Assembly (NCBI GenBank): GCA_902514295.1
Contig: CABXQE010000011.1
Location: 1-38,522 of the forward strand
Length of the DNA stretch: 38,522 nucleotides
From: an uncultured SAR86 cluster bacterium
GTDB taxonomy: Bacteria > Pseudomonadota > Gammaproteobacteria > Magnimaribacterales > Magnimaribacteraceae
Reading direction: 5' to 3'
The position numbers and the translations under genes are program-made. Under the pieces are notes generated by a model. The model was not told the DNA's origin, did no database searches, and saw only the letters and a list, made by a program, of their open reading frames with translations. Shown here one piece after another: positions 23,941-32,889 of the stretch (positions within the stretch are counted from its first letter, which is position 1; each line of letters begins with the position of its first letter).

Positions 23941-24324
23941 ATGAAAGAGAATAATCTTTACAAGGTATTAAGGATCAATGAATGGGAAGATGCTTCAAGA
24001 ACTGGATCAATAGTTGCAGAAGTAGACCAAGAAGATGGATTTATTCATCTTTCAACGGCTATTCAGCTTGCTACTACGCTTTCCTTCTTCTTTCAAGATT
24101 CTGATAAAGTATTTCTGCTCCAATTAGACATGGAGAAAATTAATAATAATAAACTTATCTTTGAAGAACCTTATCCAAATGATGGCCTTAGGAAAAGTTG
24201 TTTCCCACATTTATATTCTGAACTTACTACAGATAAAATATCCAACGTTTGGCTTATAGAAAGAGGTGCCTTTGTTTTACCAGAAGAGGTTATCCTTCAA
24301 GCTGAAAACCCAACAAGAAATTAA
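23941..24324 (+). CDS. DUF952 family protein
   Basis: A 127-residue cytoplasmic protein of the DUF952 family. Seen: YKVLRINEWEDA at the start, the core motif DGFIHLSTA at 32-40, FLLQLDMEKI and the C-terminal FPHLYSEL and IERGAF, which together are typical. The fold is related to ADP-ribosyl-transferase-like domains but no activity is established for the family, so none is assigned. It lies 9 bases before the serine hydrolase gene, so the two are probably cotranscribed. Confidence 0.88.
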   Translation: MKENNLYKVLRINEWEDASRTGSIVAEVDQEDGFIHLSTAIQLATTLSFFFQDSDKVFLLQLDMEKINNNKLIFEEPYPNDGLRKSCFPHLYSELTTDKISNVWLIERGAFVLPEEVILQAENPTRN

Positions 24325-24333
24325 GGTAGCTAT

Positions 24334-25617
24334 ATGAAACATAATTTAGTGATTAGACTTATTCAGATATCTAAGGTTTTAATGATTATGAATCTCATTT
24401 TCTTTTCTTCAGTTTCTAATAGTCAAGAATTCCAATTTTCAAACCCAGAAGAACAAGGTTTTTCAAAAGATCGTTTAAAAAGAATTGCACCTGTAATGCA
24501 GAAATATATTGATCAAGATCTCACTCCAGGGGTATTAACGGCAATTATGAGGAATGAAAAGATTGTTTATCTTGAGACTCAAGGTTTTATGGATGTTAAG
24601 GAAGAAAAGCCTTTACGAAAGGACACAATCTTTAGAATTGCTTCTATGACAAAGCCTATAGCTTCAGTGGCACTTATGATACTTTGGGAAGAAGGCCATT
24701 TCCAACTCAATGATCCTGTATCTAAATTTATTCCTGCTTTCTCAGAAACGAAAGTCAGTACAACATCTGATGCGAGCGGAAAAACAGGAGATCTGGTTGA
24801 GCCAAAGAGAGCAATTACTATTAGAGATATGCTGACCCACACTGCTGGTTTGGCTAATAGCTATATTGGAAATAAGGATGCATACAGAAAAGCAATGTAC
24901 CAACCGAGACCTAAAAGCAATTCTGAGCAGATAAATAGGTTGGCAAAGTTAGCCCTCAATTACCATCCTGGAGAAGAATGGCAATATTCTGCAGCAACAA
25001 GTGTAGTGGGCCATCTAGTAGAGATTATTTCAGGAAAGTCTCTAGATATATTCCTCAAAGAACGTTTATTTTCTCCATTAGATATGCCCGATACGCATTT
25101 CTATTTAGATAATACAAAAGGTGGGAGGCTTGCAGCTCAATATACTCCAGGAAAGAATAAAAAAATTATTTTGCAAGACCCAGGATCTGAGAAAAGCAGA
25201 TGGATAACTTCACCAAGAAATATATTTAGTGGTTCTGGAGGACTTGTATCTACAGCAAGAGACTACTTAAGGTTTCAACAAATGATATTGAACAAGGGTC
25301 AGCTTAATGGAGTTAGGATTTTATCACCTAGTACGGTTTCATTGATGTTAGAGAACCATACAGGAAATTTACCTATCTGGTTAACAGGACCTGGCACAGG
25401 ATTTGGTCTTGGTTATGGAGTTATTGTGGATAGAGGAAAATCATCAAGTCCCTTATCAGAAGGTTCGGCTTACTGGGGCGGAGCTTATTGCACGATATCC
25501 TGGATCGATAGGGAAAAGAATATCGTTGGTTTGTTAATGACTCAAGTAAGACCTTACACACACATTAATATCAGAAGAGATTTTCAAGTTTTAACCTATC
25601 AGTCAATAATGGACTAA
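24334..25617 (+). CDS. Serine hydrolase, beta-lactamase (class C) family, exported
   Basis: A 427-residue penicillin-binding-protein-fold hydrolase with an N-terminal hydrophobic export signal (about residues 1-30). The nucleophile is S104-M-T-K107 in FRIASMTKP, the second motif Tyr is Y218 in WQYSAATS, and the C-terminal part has GGAYCTISWID in the place of the KTG strand region. LTHTAGL is the usual family loop. Members include esterases, D-aminopeptidases and the EstB type, and true beta-lactamase activity is unlikely. A paralogue without signal peptide lies at 31718-32875. Confidence 0.88.
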   Translation: MKHNLVIRLIQISKVLMIMNLIFFSSVSNSQEFQFSNPEEQGFSKDRLKRIAPVMQKYIDQDLTPGVLTAIMRNEKIVYLETQGFMDVKEEKPLRKDTIFRIASMTKPIASVALMILWEEGHFQLNDPVSKFIPAFSETKVSTTSDASGKTGDLVEPKRAITIRDMLTHTAGLANSYIGNKDAYRKAMYQPRPKSNSEQINRLAKLALNYHPGEEWQYSAATSVVGHLVEIISGKSLDIFLKERLFSPLDMPDTHFYLDNTKGGRLAAQYTPGKNKKIILQDPGSEKSRWITSPRNIFSGSGGLVSTARDYLRFQQMILNKGQLNGVRILSPSTVSLMLENHTGNLPIWLTGPGTGFGLGYGVIVDRGKSSSPLSEGSAYWGGAYCTISWIDREKNIVGLLMTQVRPYTHINIRRDFQVLTYQSIMD

Positions 25618-25676
25618 TATTCAATCTTTTTATCTGATAGAGTTGTATCTATTCTTTTAAGTCAGAATGGGGAAAA

Positions 25677-26609
25677 ATGAACAAATTCTTTTTAACTTTA
25701 TTTCTTTTATTTAATTTTAATCTATTGCCTGCTAATGAATGTTTGCCTTCTAAATGGGGCGAAAATGATGAAATAGGTAATGCAAATTTAATTACGCCTG
25801 AGTCTGTGTTAAAGGCTTCAAAATTAATCAAGTACGGTAAAACCTATAGTTTGGGACTAACTATAGATAGCGAAACACCAGCGTATCCTCCTAGATCTCT
25901 TTCTCTCCAGGTTGTCCAACCAACACAACAATTTGGAGTATTGGGCTTACCTAATTCAACTTACAATGATGACATATTTCAGGGCTGGTTTGGCATAGGT
26001 TCACAGATAGATGGACTAGGCCATATAGGAACTACAGAAGCGATGTTTTATAACTGTAATGACGGTAAAGAATTTGCTCAAATAACCGGTCTTACTAAAT
26101 TAGGAATTGAGAAGATTCCTCCAATAGTAGCAAGAGGCGTAGTTATAGATATTGCAAGTCATCTAGGAATTGAATATTTAGATAGTGGGGTGACCTTCAG
26201 TCTTGAACAATTAAAACAGGCTGCTTTATCTCAAAATGTAACGATACAAAAAGGAGATGTCGTATTGTTGCATACAGGGTGGACAGACGCTAAGTTTGAA
26301 ACAGATGCATTTGAATGGGGTTCAGGAGCTCCTGGAATCACTCCAGAAATAGCAAGGTATCTTGCAAGTAAAGAAGTTATTGCAGTTGGCGCGGATACTT
26401 GGTCATTAGATGTAGTTCCGCCTATGGTGGCTGAAGAGCCATATCCTGGACATGGAATATTACTACAAGAAAATGGCATTTATATTCTCGAGGCCATGAA
26501 CACAGGGCCTTTAGTTAATGATGATGTTTCAGAATTTCTATTTGTATTGGGTCAAGCTAAAATAAGAGGCGCAGTTCAAATGATAATTAATCCAGTGGCT
26601 ATCAGGTAA
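25677..26609 (+). CDS. Cyclase family protein (kynurenine formamidase-like), exported
   Basis: A 310-residue protein of the cyclase/KynB-like family (PF04199), metal-dependent hydrolases that open amide or lactone bonds. A signal peptide is seen (MNKFFLTLFLLFNFNLLPA). Seen: KWGENDEIGNANLIT at 26-40, the metal site region GSQIDGLGHIG (D112, H116), FEWGSGAPGITPE and GADTWSLDVVP. The usual HxGTHxDxP motif is altered to QIDGLGH, common in the longer subfamily. A ribosome site GGGGA precedes the ATG. A PhyH gene follows 13 bases after the stop. Confidence 0.88.
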   Translation: MNKFFLTLFLLFNFNLLPANECLPSKWGENDEIGNANLITPESVLKASKLIKYGKTYSLGLTIDSETPAYPPRSLSLQVVQPTQQFGVLGLPNSTYNDDIFQGWFGIGSQIDGLGHIGTTEAMFYNCNDGKEFAQITGLTKLGIEKIPPIVARGVVIDIASHLGIEYLDSGVTFSLEQLKQAALSQNVTIQKGDVVLLHTGWTDAKFETDAFEWGSGAPGITPEIARYLASKEVIAVGADTWSLDVVPPMVAEEPYPGHGILLQENGIYILEAMNTGPLVNDDVSEFLFVLGQAKIRGAVQMIINPVAIR

Positions 26610-26622
26610 TAGTTAAATTTAT

Positions 26623-27606
26623 ATGCTTTTAAATAGTAGCCCTTCTCCAACTAAAGACTTAGAACAAGCGAAGCTTGATTTAACCAAATATGGCTTTTGT
26701 CTAGTTCCTGAGGTATTAAATCCTCAAGAAATAGAATTAGCTAAAAAAAGATTACTTGAACAGGCCGAAGCCGAAGAAGAGCTTGGGCTATCTTTTAGAG
26801 ATGGTGGCGCAGAACAAGAAATAAAAATTACTGATGGAAGGGTAGACAAAGCATCTTTTAGCACATCAAACGGAGGAGTAAATCAGAGACTCTGGATGTT
26901 GGCTAATAAAGGCCAATGTTTTAGAGATATGGTCACTCACCCTCTAGTAGATGATCTTGTTGGGCATGTGCTTGGCGAGGATTTTATATTATCAACTCAT
27001 TCAGCAAATATAGCGAAGCCTGGCGGTGTTCGTATGGGTCTTCATACGGATCAATGGTGGATGCCACAACCTGTTAAGGCAGGGGAAGATTATATTAAAC
27101 CTTCTGAGATCTCTAGAAGCGCTGCCTCTTCTTTTATAGAACCTAATCTTTCTTTGGGTATTTCCCCCCCTGTAGTAGCAAATTGTATGTGGATGCTATC
27201 TAATTTTTCCTCAGCGAATGGCTCTACTGAGGTTGTTGCTGGCTCTCACTTAACTGGAGCACACCCAAATCAAGAAGATCAATCTACATACCCGATCATT
27301 CAACCTGAAGCAGAAGCAGGAACTTTAATGGTTTTCGATGGTAGGCTTTGGCACGGAACTGGTGCTAATACAGGAAACTCAGACAGATTAGGAGTACTAA
27401 CTACTTTTTGCTCACCTCAATTTAGACAACAGGAAAATCAGACTTTAGGGCTTGATAGAGATCTTTGGGACGAATGTTCAGAAAAACTCAAAACAAGACT
27501 TGGTTTTAAAGTTTGGAATGCATACGGGAGAATTGAAAGCTCTATGGATTATCTTATAGATATTGAACCGAAGAGGATTAAAGAACTTAAACCAAATAAA
27601 AAATGA
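26623..27606 (+). CDS. Phytanoyl-CoA dioxygenase (PhyH) family protein, first of a tandem pair
   Basis: A 327-residue Fe(II)/2-oxoglutarate oxygenase. The facial triad is H141-x-D143 in GLHTDQWW and H244 in LWHGTGAN, with R255 (NSDR) as candidate 2-oxoglutarate contact. VVAGSHLTGAH matches the conserved loop. FDGRLWHGTG closely parallels FDGRLLHGTG of the PhyH protein at 14410-15612. It overlaps the next PhyH gene by 4 bases (ATGA), so the two may act together or in sequence. There is no clear ribosome site. The preceding sequence resembles the TATAGTTAAAT block noted elsewhere. Substrate unknown. Confidence 0.88.
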   Translation: MLLNSSPSPTKDLEQAKLDLTKYGFCLVPEVLNPQEIELAKKRLLEQAEAEEELGLSFRDGGAEQEIKITDGRVDKASFSTSNGGVNQRLWMLANKGQCFRDMVTHPLVDDLVGHVLGEDFILSTHSANIAKPGGVRMGLHTDQWWMPQPVKAGEDYIKPSEISRSAASSFIEPNLSLGISPPVVANCMWMLSNFSSANGSTEVVAGSHLTGAHPNQEDQSTYPIIQPEAEAGTLMVFDGRLWHGTGANTGNSDRLGVLTTFCSPQFRQQENQTLGLDRDLWDECSEKLKTRLGFKVWNAYGRIESSMDYLIDIEPKRIKELKPNKK

Positions 27607-28499
27607 ATACTCAAATAAAAGATTTAGAAGTCATGGATTATCCACCTTTGACCGAAGATCTAGAGGAAGCAAAAGAGCATCTGGATCTTTATGGAATGGC
27701 TCTAATTAAAAATGTTCTATCTACTGATGAAGTTAACCAGATGGACCAAAGACTGACTGAGCAATTTTTTGGAGAGGAAAAGCACCAGGTTGGTTCGAAA
27801 GTTAGAGGGGATGAAGGTTTAGGAGCTGAATCTTCTGAAGAAGAGAAAGTTAGTAGGTTAGTTTGGAATCTAATAAATAAAGGGGATTGCTTTCTCAAGC
27901 TAATCGATCACTACAAAATACTTCCTCTGATTCAACATATCATTGGAGAAAGAGTTTGTCTTTGTTCTATGGGTGCCCACATGAATGGAAGTGGCAACGA
28001 AAGAATGGCATTACATCAAGATCAATGGCCTTTAGTGCCTCATCCCATGGATTTTGCTTTTATGGCTAATGTTATGTATCTAATTTCAGATAATTCTCAA
28101 GAAAATGGAGGAACTAGATTGATACCTGGCTCCCATAAGTGGCCTGTATTAGATTATAAGACAGCAAATTCTGAAGAAATTCAAAAGATGGCAGTATCTC
28201 TAAACGCACCAAAAGGAACAGCTATAGTTTGGGAAGGAAGAGTATGGCATGGCAACGGACTTAATAGGTCTGGGTCCATCAGAAGTAATATTTCTACTGC
28301 TTTTTTGCAGCCTTGGGTCAAACCTCAAGAATATCATCAGTACAGTGTCAGAGAAGAGGTAATAGGAAGATTAAGTGAAAAACAAAAACATATTCTTGGG
28401 TTTAGTTCGTATGGAACTTTGGGCGGTCACGACGGTTCTAGCGTTTCACCTGCTGACTTTAATCCAACTAGAGAATCTATAGGAATACTTAAGCCATAA
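27603..28499 (+). CDS. Phytanoyl-CoA dioxygenase (PhyH) family protein, second of a tandem pair
   Basis: A 298-residue PhyH-type oxygenase. Metal ligands are H138-x-D140 in ALHQDQWP and H216 in VWHGNGLN; GGTRLIPGSHKWP at 169-181 is the typical loop, and the distal Arg is probably in GSIRSN. It is coupled by ATGA to the upstream PhyH gene and followed after 2 bases by a TTG-started alpha/beta hydrolase. The strong divergence from its neighbour outside the motifs argues for distinct substrates rather than a recent duplication. Cytoplasmic. Substrate unknown. Confidence 0.88.
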   Translation: MNTQIKDLEVMDYPPLTEDLEEAKEHLDLYGMALIKNVLSTDEVNQMDQRLTEQFFGEEKHQVGSKVRGDEGLGAESSEEEKVSRLVWNLINKGDCFLKLIDHYKILPLIQHIIGERVCLCSMGAHMNGSGNERMALHQDQWPLVPHPMDFAFMANVMYLISDNSQENGGTRLIPGSHKWPVLDYKTANSEEIQKMAVSLNAPKGTAIVWEGRVWHGNGLNRSGSIRSNISTAFLQPWVKPQEYHQYSVREEVIGRLSEKQKHILGFSSYGTLGGHDGSSVSPADFNPTRESIGILKP

Positions 28500-28501
28500 A
28501 T

Positions 28502-29464
28502 TTGAATTATTTCTTAACAATTTTATTATTCTTACTTTCTGTAATAAGTGTATTGATAGTATTGGCTAGCTGTTACTACCTGCATTTTAAGAATTCTTTT
28601 ACTAAGAATTTAATTTCTAATTCAGTATTATTTAATAGTAATTTAGGGCCAATTGAGTACACGTTAAAAGGAGAAAATGGTCCTGTTCTACTATATATCC
28701 ATGGAACTCCTGGAGGATACGATCAAACGATTGAACCTACTGATAGTTATAGAGTATTAACTCCGTCAAGACCAGGATTCTTAAGAACACCACTTTCTGT
28801 TGGGAAAACTCCATATGAGCAAGCAAAAGCATATAAGGAGCTAATAGATAATTTAAATATTGATAAAGTTTTGGTAATAGGAGTTTCTGGAGGGGGTCCT
28901 TCTTCCTTAGAATTTGCAGCAAGATATCCACATAAAACGCTAGGCTTAATATCTTTCGAGGCTGTTAGTTATTCTGAAGACTTTACTGAAAAAGATGCTG
29001 AATTTATTAAGGGCTCAGATATCGGGCTGTGGATACAACTCTTTCTTATGTCTTTTTTTGGAGACAGGAAACTGGCTTCTTTAATGTTCCCTAACCCAAG
29101 AAATAGGGAGAGACTTCTTTCTGATACTAAGAAAGTGGAAGACTTAAAAAAAGTGATATGGTCTATCTGGCCTTTAAGTATGAGAAGAGAAGGCCTCATT
29201 AATGATTACGAACAATTTACAAATATATCCGCTCCATTAGAGGAAATAGAATCTCCAACTCTAGTTATTCATGGCGATGAGGATATCAGTGTTGATATTA
29301 ATCATGCTAAAGAATCAATCAGGAGAATAGAAAACTCAGAACTTTATGTAGTTAAGGAAGGAGATCACATGATGCATGCAACACATTCTGAAGAAATTGA
29401 AGCTCAAATTGAAAATTTTCTTCTTAAAGTATCAAAAGATTACAATTCTATTAATACTAGTTAA
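28502..29464 (+). CDS. Alpha/beta hydrolase with an N-terminal membrane anchor
   Basis: A 320-residue alpha/beta hydrolase with an N-terminal hydrophobic segment (about 4-27) that likely anchors it in the membrane. Triad: Ser129 in the elbow GVSGGG, Asp in HGDEDISVD, His in EGDHMMH; the oxyanion motif is HGTPGG at 67-72. It begins with TTG two bases after the PhyH stop, and no ATG is available in the first 30 codons. Its 3' end overlaps the convergent FAD oxidase gene by 8 bases. Probably cotranscribed with the PhyH pair, perhaps hydrolysing an ester linked to their substrates. Confidence 0.82.
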   Translation: MNYFLTILLFLLSVISVLIVLASCYYLHFKNSFTKNLISNSVLFNSNLGPIEYTLKGENGPVLLYIHGTPGGYDQTIEPTDSYRVLTPSRPGFLRTPLSVGKTPYEQAKAYKELIDNLNIDKVLVIGVSGGGPSSLEFAARYPHKTLGLISFEAVSYSEDFTEKDAEFIKGSDIGLWIQLFLMSFFGDRKLASLMFPNPRNRERLLSDTKKVEDLKKVIWSIWPLSMRREGLINDYEQFTNISAPLEEIESPTLVIHGDEDISVDINHAKESIRRIENSELYVVKEGDHMMHATHSEEIEAQIENFLLKVSKDYNSINTS

Positions 29465-30839
29465 AGATCTTACCTGGATTTAGAATGTTGTTTGGGTCTA
29501 AGCTCTTTTTGAGAGTTCTCATTAAGTTTATTTCTTCTTCATTTCTAGAAATATTAAGATAAGGCAGCTTCTCTAAACCTATACCGTGTTCAGCAGAAAC
29601 AGAGCCATTAATGTCTCTTAAAGGTTCGTATACACAATTCTCTATTTGATTCATGGAATCTTTGTCATCTTGATTAACTCCGGCGATGATATGTAAATTG
29701 CCATCAGCTAGATGACCAAATACGACAAAATGGAATTCTTTCCATTTTTCTGCAAAGAGTTTTTTTGAGTTCTCTAAGTAGGCCTCCATATCATTAATAG
29801 GCAAACTTACATCAAATATTTTAATAGGGCCCAATCTAAATTGCTGCTCAACATCATCTCTTATTCCCCAAAGATCAGTCCTTTCTTTCGTATTCTTAGC
29901 TATAACGGCATCAGAAATTAGGTCTTTTTCAAGACCATCCTCTAAAAGACTGTTGAAATGCGCCGAGTCAATTTTTTGATCAAAGCCTGAATATTCAACA
30001 AGAATGTAGTAAGGATAATCTTGGCGAATAGGGGGCTTGCTCTTAGCAGGAGCGGTCGTTACTAAAGTATAAAATTCTTTCCACATGACTTCGAAAGCAG
30101 TCACACTTCCTGCTAAACCAGAATCAAAATGCTTTAGAAGTTTTTTTACCTTTTCGAAAGAGTCACAGGCAATTAAGGCCGTGTTCTCGCTTGAAGGCTT
30201 TTCTTTTAAACGTAAGACTAGTTTGGTTATTATTCCTAAAGTACCTTCACTACCTATAAATAATTGTTTTAGATCATAGCCAGTGTTGTTTTTAAGCATT
30301 TTATTCATGGAAGAAATTATTGTTCCATCAGCAAGAACAGCTTCAAGTCCAAGAATCAGTTCTCTGGTCATTCCATACCTGATCACTTTATTGCCTCCAG
30401 CATTAGTAGAAGCATTTCCCCCTATGCTACAAGAACCTCTAGCACCTAGATCTAAAGGAAAAAACATATTATTTTGTTCAGAAACTTCTTGAATGGTTTG
30501 AAGCTTTACTCCAGATTGAGTAGTCATGGTTCTGCCGTATAAATCTATCTCTTCTATATCCGTCATTAATTCAGTAGAAAGCGCTAATTGATTTTTATTT
30601 GCAATGGCTCCTTGAGACAATCCAGTTAAGCCGCCATGCGTTACCACTTCAACTTTAGACTCATTACATAAAGCTAGGATTTGAGAGACTTCTTTAGTAT
30701 TTTTAGGCCTGACTATCGCCGATGCTCCTATAGGTTCATCAATCCATATACCGGCTTTCCTTTCTTTAACGGAGCTGCCTGTTATAAGAGAAGAATCTCC
30801 ACTTATATCTTGTAATTTTTTTAAGAACTCACTATTCAT
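29457..30839 (-). CDS. FAD-binding oxidase/dehydrogenase of the GlcD / D-lactate dehydrogenase type
   Basis: About 460 residues with an N-terminal FAD_binding_4 (PCMH) domain and a C-terminal FAD-oxidase domain, as in glycolate oxidase GlcD, D-lactate and D-2-hydroxyglutarate dehydrogenases. Seen: GGLTGLSQGA, SIGGNASTNAGGN for FAD binding, VLADGTI, HLADGNLHI and SAEHGIGLEKLPYL with the metal-binding His, then LDPNNILNPGKIF at the end. The ATG at 30839 is preferred; a TTG at 30848 is an alternative. A perfect 16-bp palindrome lies right upstream. GlcE and GlcF partners are not adjacent, so a stand-alone 2-hydroxyacid dehydrogenase is most likely. Confidence 0.9.
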   Translation of the reverse strand: MNSEFLKKLQDISGDSSLITGSSVKERKAGIWIDEPIGASAIVRPKNTKEVSQILALCNESKVEVVTHGGLTGLSQGAIANKNQLALSTELMTDIEEIDLYGRTMTTQSGVKLQTIQEVSEQNNMFFPLDLGARGSCSIGGNASTNAGGNKVIRYGMTRELILGLEAVLADGTIISSMNKMLKNNTGYDLKQLFIGSEGTLGIITKLVLRLKEKPSSENTALIACDSFEKVKKLLKHFDSGLAGSVTAFEVMWKEFYTLVTTAPAKSKPPIRQDYPYYILVEYSGFDQKIDSAHFNSLLEDGLEKDLISDAVIAKNTKERTDLWGIRDDVEQQFRLGPIKIFDVSLPINDMEAYLENSKKLFAEKWKEFHFVVFGHLADGNLHIIAGVNQDDKDSMNQIENCVYEPLRDINGSVSAEHGIGLEKLPYLNISRNEEEINLMRTLKKSLDPNNILNPGKIFN

Positions 30840-30848
30840 AACATTCAA

Positions 30849-30864
30849 AAGGTAAGCTTACCTT
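30849..30864. promoter_or_regulatory. Perfect 16-bp palindrome between divergent genes
   Basis: AAGGTAAGCTTACCTT is its own reverse complement. It lies at the start of the FAD oxidase gene and about 90 bases before the divergent bicupin lipoprotein gene. This is a candidate operator, as for GntR-type regulators of hydroxyacid oxidation, but no regulator gene is nearby. Confidence 0.5.
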
Positions 30865-30953
30865 AAACATGTAGCATCGTATCTGTTATATTTGTACTTA
30901 TAGTAAATAAAGAACCTGAAAAGTAAGATTATTTTTAAAATGGGAGAGAAAAC

Positions 30954-31646
30954 ATGGTTAGATTTATTTCATTAATTTTTTTATCAATTCTTATCACCGC
31001 TTGCAACCAAAGCCAAAGTTTAAAGGTTGAAGATTCTACTGTAGCTGCGCCTGATCATTATAAAGTTGAATTCGAGAATGAGTATGTAAGAGTAGTTCGT
31101 GTGACCTACAACCCTGGTGAGCAATCTTCTATGCATTCACATAGACCCTTGGTAGGAGTAACACTTACTGGAGGACAGGGCGTTTTTACTGACACTCAAG
31201 GTAATAAAGAAACTAGACCGGAAAACTTTGCAGGAGACGTACTTGCTGACAACGGTGAGACACATTCTGTTCTTAGTATATCTAAAGGGCCAGAAGAACT
31301 TGTGTTTGTAGAAGTTAAGAAAAGCTACCCAGCTTCAGCAGACCCACTAGACTTTGTTAACGCTATAAATGTGAGTTCTATTAATGCCACAGTTGAGTTA
31401 GAAGAGCATGGTATTAGAGTTATAAGAATTAAAGGAGAGCCAGGACTAGAAACTCCTATGCATTCTCACCGTGCTGGAATTACTCTTCCCTTAACAGATA
31501 TAAATATTTCTCATACCAACGCAGACGGAGAGGTAGGTATAATCAACAATAAGGCTGGAACAATTTCTTGGGCAGAACCAAGAAGCCATAAAGGGAAAAA
31601 CCTAAGTGACAAGTCAAATGAAGTAATTTTGTTCGAGTTGATGTGA
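30954..31646 (+). CDS. Bicupin lipoprotein
   Basis: A 230-residue predicted lipoprotein (signal MVRFISLIFLSILITAC, lipidated Cys17) made of two cupin-like units. The first has PGEQSSMHSHRPLVGVTL (about 56-73), the second PGLETPMHSHRAGITLPL, each with a His-x-His metal-binding pair, so the protein arose by internal duplication. Two metal centres are possible. A strong ribosome site GGGAGAG precedes the ATG by 6 bases. It is divergent from the FAD oxidase. The role may be binding of a small acid or a dioxygenase/isomerase in the periplasm; substrate unknown. Confidence 0.8.
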   Translation: MVRFISLIFLSILITACNQSQSLKVEDSTVAAPDHYKVEFENEYVRVVRVTYNPGEQSSMHSHRPLVGVTLTGGQGVFTDTQGNKETRPENFAGDVLADNGETHSVLSISKGPEELVFVEVKKSYPASADPLDFVNAINVSSINATVELEEHGIRVIRIKGEPGLETPMHSHRAGITLPLTDINISHTNADGEVGIINNKAGTISWAEPRSHKGKNLSDKSNEVILFELM

Positions 31647-31654
31647 TTGCTGTA

Positions 31655-31702
31655 TTAGAAGTTAGTAAATTTATCTAACTGAAAATCAGCATTTCCAAAA
31701 GG
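31655..31702 (-). pseudogene. Remnant: last 15 codons of an acyl-CoA dehydrogenase
   Basis: On the minus strand the sequence reads PFGNADFQLDKFTNF then stop; the real gene at 32890-34017 ends QFGNADFHLDKFTKF then stop. Of the 14 last codons after the first residue, 12 encode the same amino acid, and DNA similarity continues about 10 bases past the stop. There is no gene body upstream, because the serine hydrolase gene begins at once. It looks like the tail of a duplicated acyl-CoA dehydrogenase left by deletion or insertion. Confidence 0.75.
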
Positions 31703-31717
31703 ATTAAAATAGAATTT

Positions 31718-32875
31718 TTACGAATAAATACTTTTTTCGAAATCTTTTAAAGTTTTAAGACAACCTTCTTCTGCAAATGGAAGCATTTGCATTAATATTA
31801 CTGCTGCAATTTTATTTTTAGGATCTATCCAAAAATAAGAATTAAATAGACCAGCCCAACCAGCACTTCCTTTTGGTCTCCCATTTTCTATATCTTCATT
31901 ATTTATCATAAATCCAAGACCCCATGACTTATCAGTGTCAGGAAAGAAATCAACATCGTTAGATAAAATTGGCGCACTAGTTTGCATACTTGTCATTAGT
32001 AATTCTCCTGTGTGAGAAGTAAGCATCAAATCGACCGAGGTCTTTTGTAATATTCTTCCTTCTGAAGACTTCCCTTGATTTAAAAACATATTAAGAAAAG
32101 AAGAATAATCACTTAATGTAGATACAAGATTCCCCCCACCTGAGTAAAAATCAGATTTTTCTGGAGGATCAAATGGCATTTCAAAATACTCCTCTCCATT
32201 TCTACTGTGGACTTTTACTAATCTTTCAATTTTTTCTTTAGGTACATCATAAGAGGTATCAATCATACCAAGTGGATTAAATATATACTTCTTCATATAG
32301 TCTTGAAGTGTCATGTCAGAAATTTTTTCAACCAATACACCTAACCAGTCAATGCCTATTCCGTATTCCCACGATGATCCTGGGTTAAAAGATAAAGGAG
32401 CCTTTAAGAAGTTATCATCTCCAGAAAATGCAGTTGCTAAGTCACCATTTTCTACCATAGCTGCAACATTCTCGTTCCATATTTCATATGCGAAACCCGA
32501 CGTATGAGTCAGAAGTTGTTTAATAGTTAAATCGGAGCTAGCTTCTGAGAGCAAAGGTTCATTCTTTTTATTAAATCCTTCAAGAATCTTTTTATCAGCT
32601 ATCTCAGGAAAGAATTCTTTTAACTTAGTTTCTAAAGATAATTTTTCTTTCTCTATTAATTGCATAATGCATGTTGAAGTAATTGCTTTTGTCATTGAAG
32701 CTATTCTAAATATTGAATCTTTTTGAACATTCTTGCCAGTAGCGATATCTGCTAAGCCAAAATCTCCTCTATAGAGGGTTTCCTCTGACGAGAGGACGGC
32801 AGCAGAGATTACTGGGGAATTACTTTCAACAGATTTAGAAAGGACTTGATCTATTTTTTCTTTATTTATGTCCAT
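31718..32875 (-). CDS. Serine hydrolase, beta-lactamase (class C) family, cytoplasmic
   Basis: A 385-residue hydrolase without a signal peptide. The nucleophile motif is S60-M-T-K63 in FRIASMTKA, the second Tyr is Y171 in WEYGIGIDW, LLTHTSGF is the family loop and GWAGLFNSYFWIDP lies in the KTG-strand region. It is related to the exported serine hydrolase at 24334-25617. It follows 14 bases after the acyl-CoA dehydrogenase pair on the same strand, so it may cleave an ester or CoA-derived product in the cytoplasm. It is bracketed by two copies of the dehydrogenase tail. Confidence 0.88.
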   Translation of the reverse strand: MDINKEKIDQVLSKSVESNSPVISAAVLSSEETLYRGDFGLADIATGKNVQKDSIFRIASMTKAITSTCIMQLIEKEKLSLETKLKEFFPEIADKKILEGFNKKNEPLLSEASSDLTIKQLLTHTSGFAYEIWNENVAAMVENGDLATAFSGDDNFLKAPLSFNPGSSWEYGIGIDWLGVLVEKISDMTLQDYMKKYIFNPLGMIDTSYDVPKEKIERLVKVHSRNGEEYFEMPFDPPEKSDFYSGGGNLVSTLSDYSSFLNMFLNQGKSSEGRILQKTSVDLMLTSHTGELLMTSMQTSAPILSNDVDFFPDTDKSWGLGFMINNEDIENGRPKGSAGWAGLFNSYFWIDPKNKIAAVILMQMLPFAEEGCLKTLKDFEKSIYS

Positions 32876-32889
32876 ATAAATTTGACTGC

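Noticed and set aside
31718-32875. Serine hydrolase as an antibiotic-resistance beta-lactamase
   Set aside because: It has the SxxK fold motif but no signal peptide and no clear KTG triad; the family is mainly esterases and peptidases.
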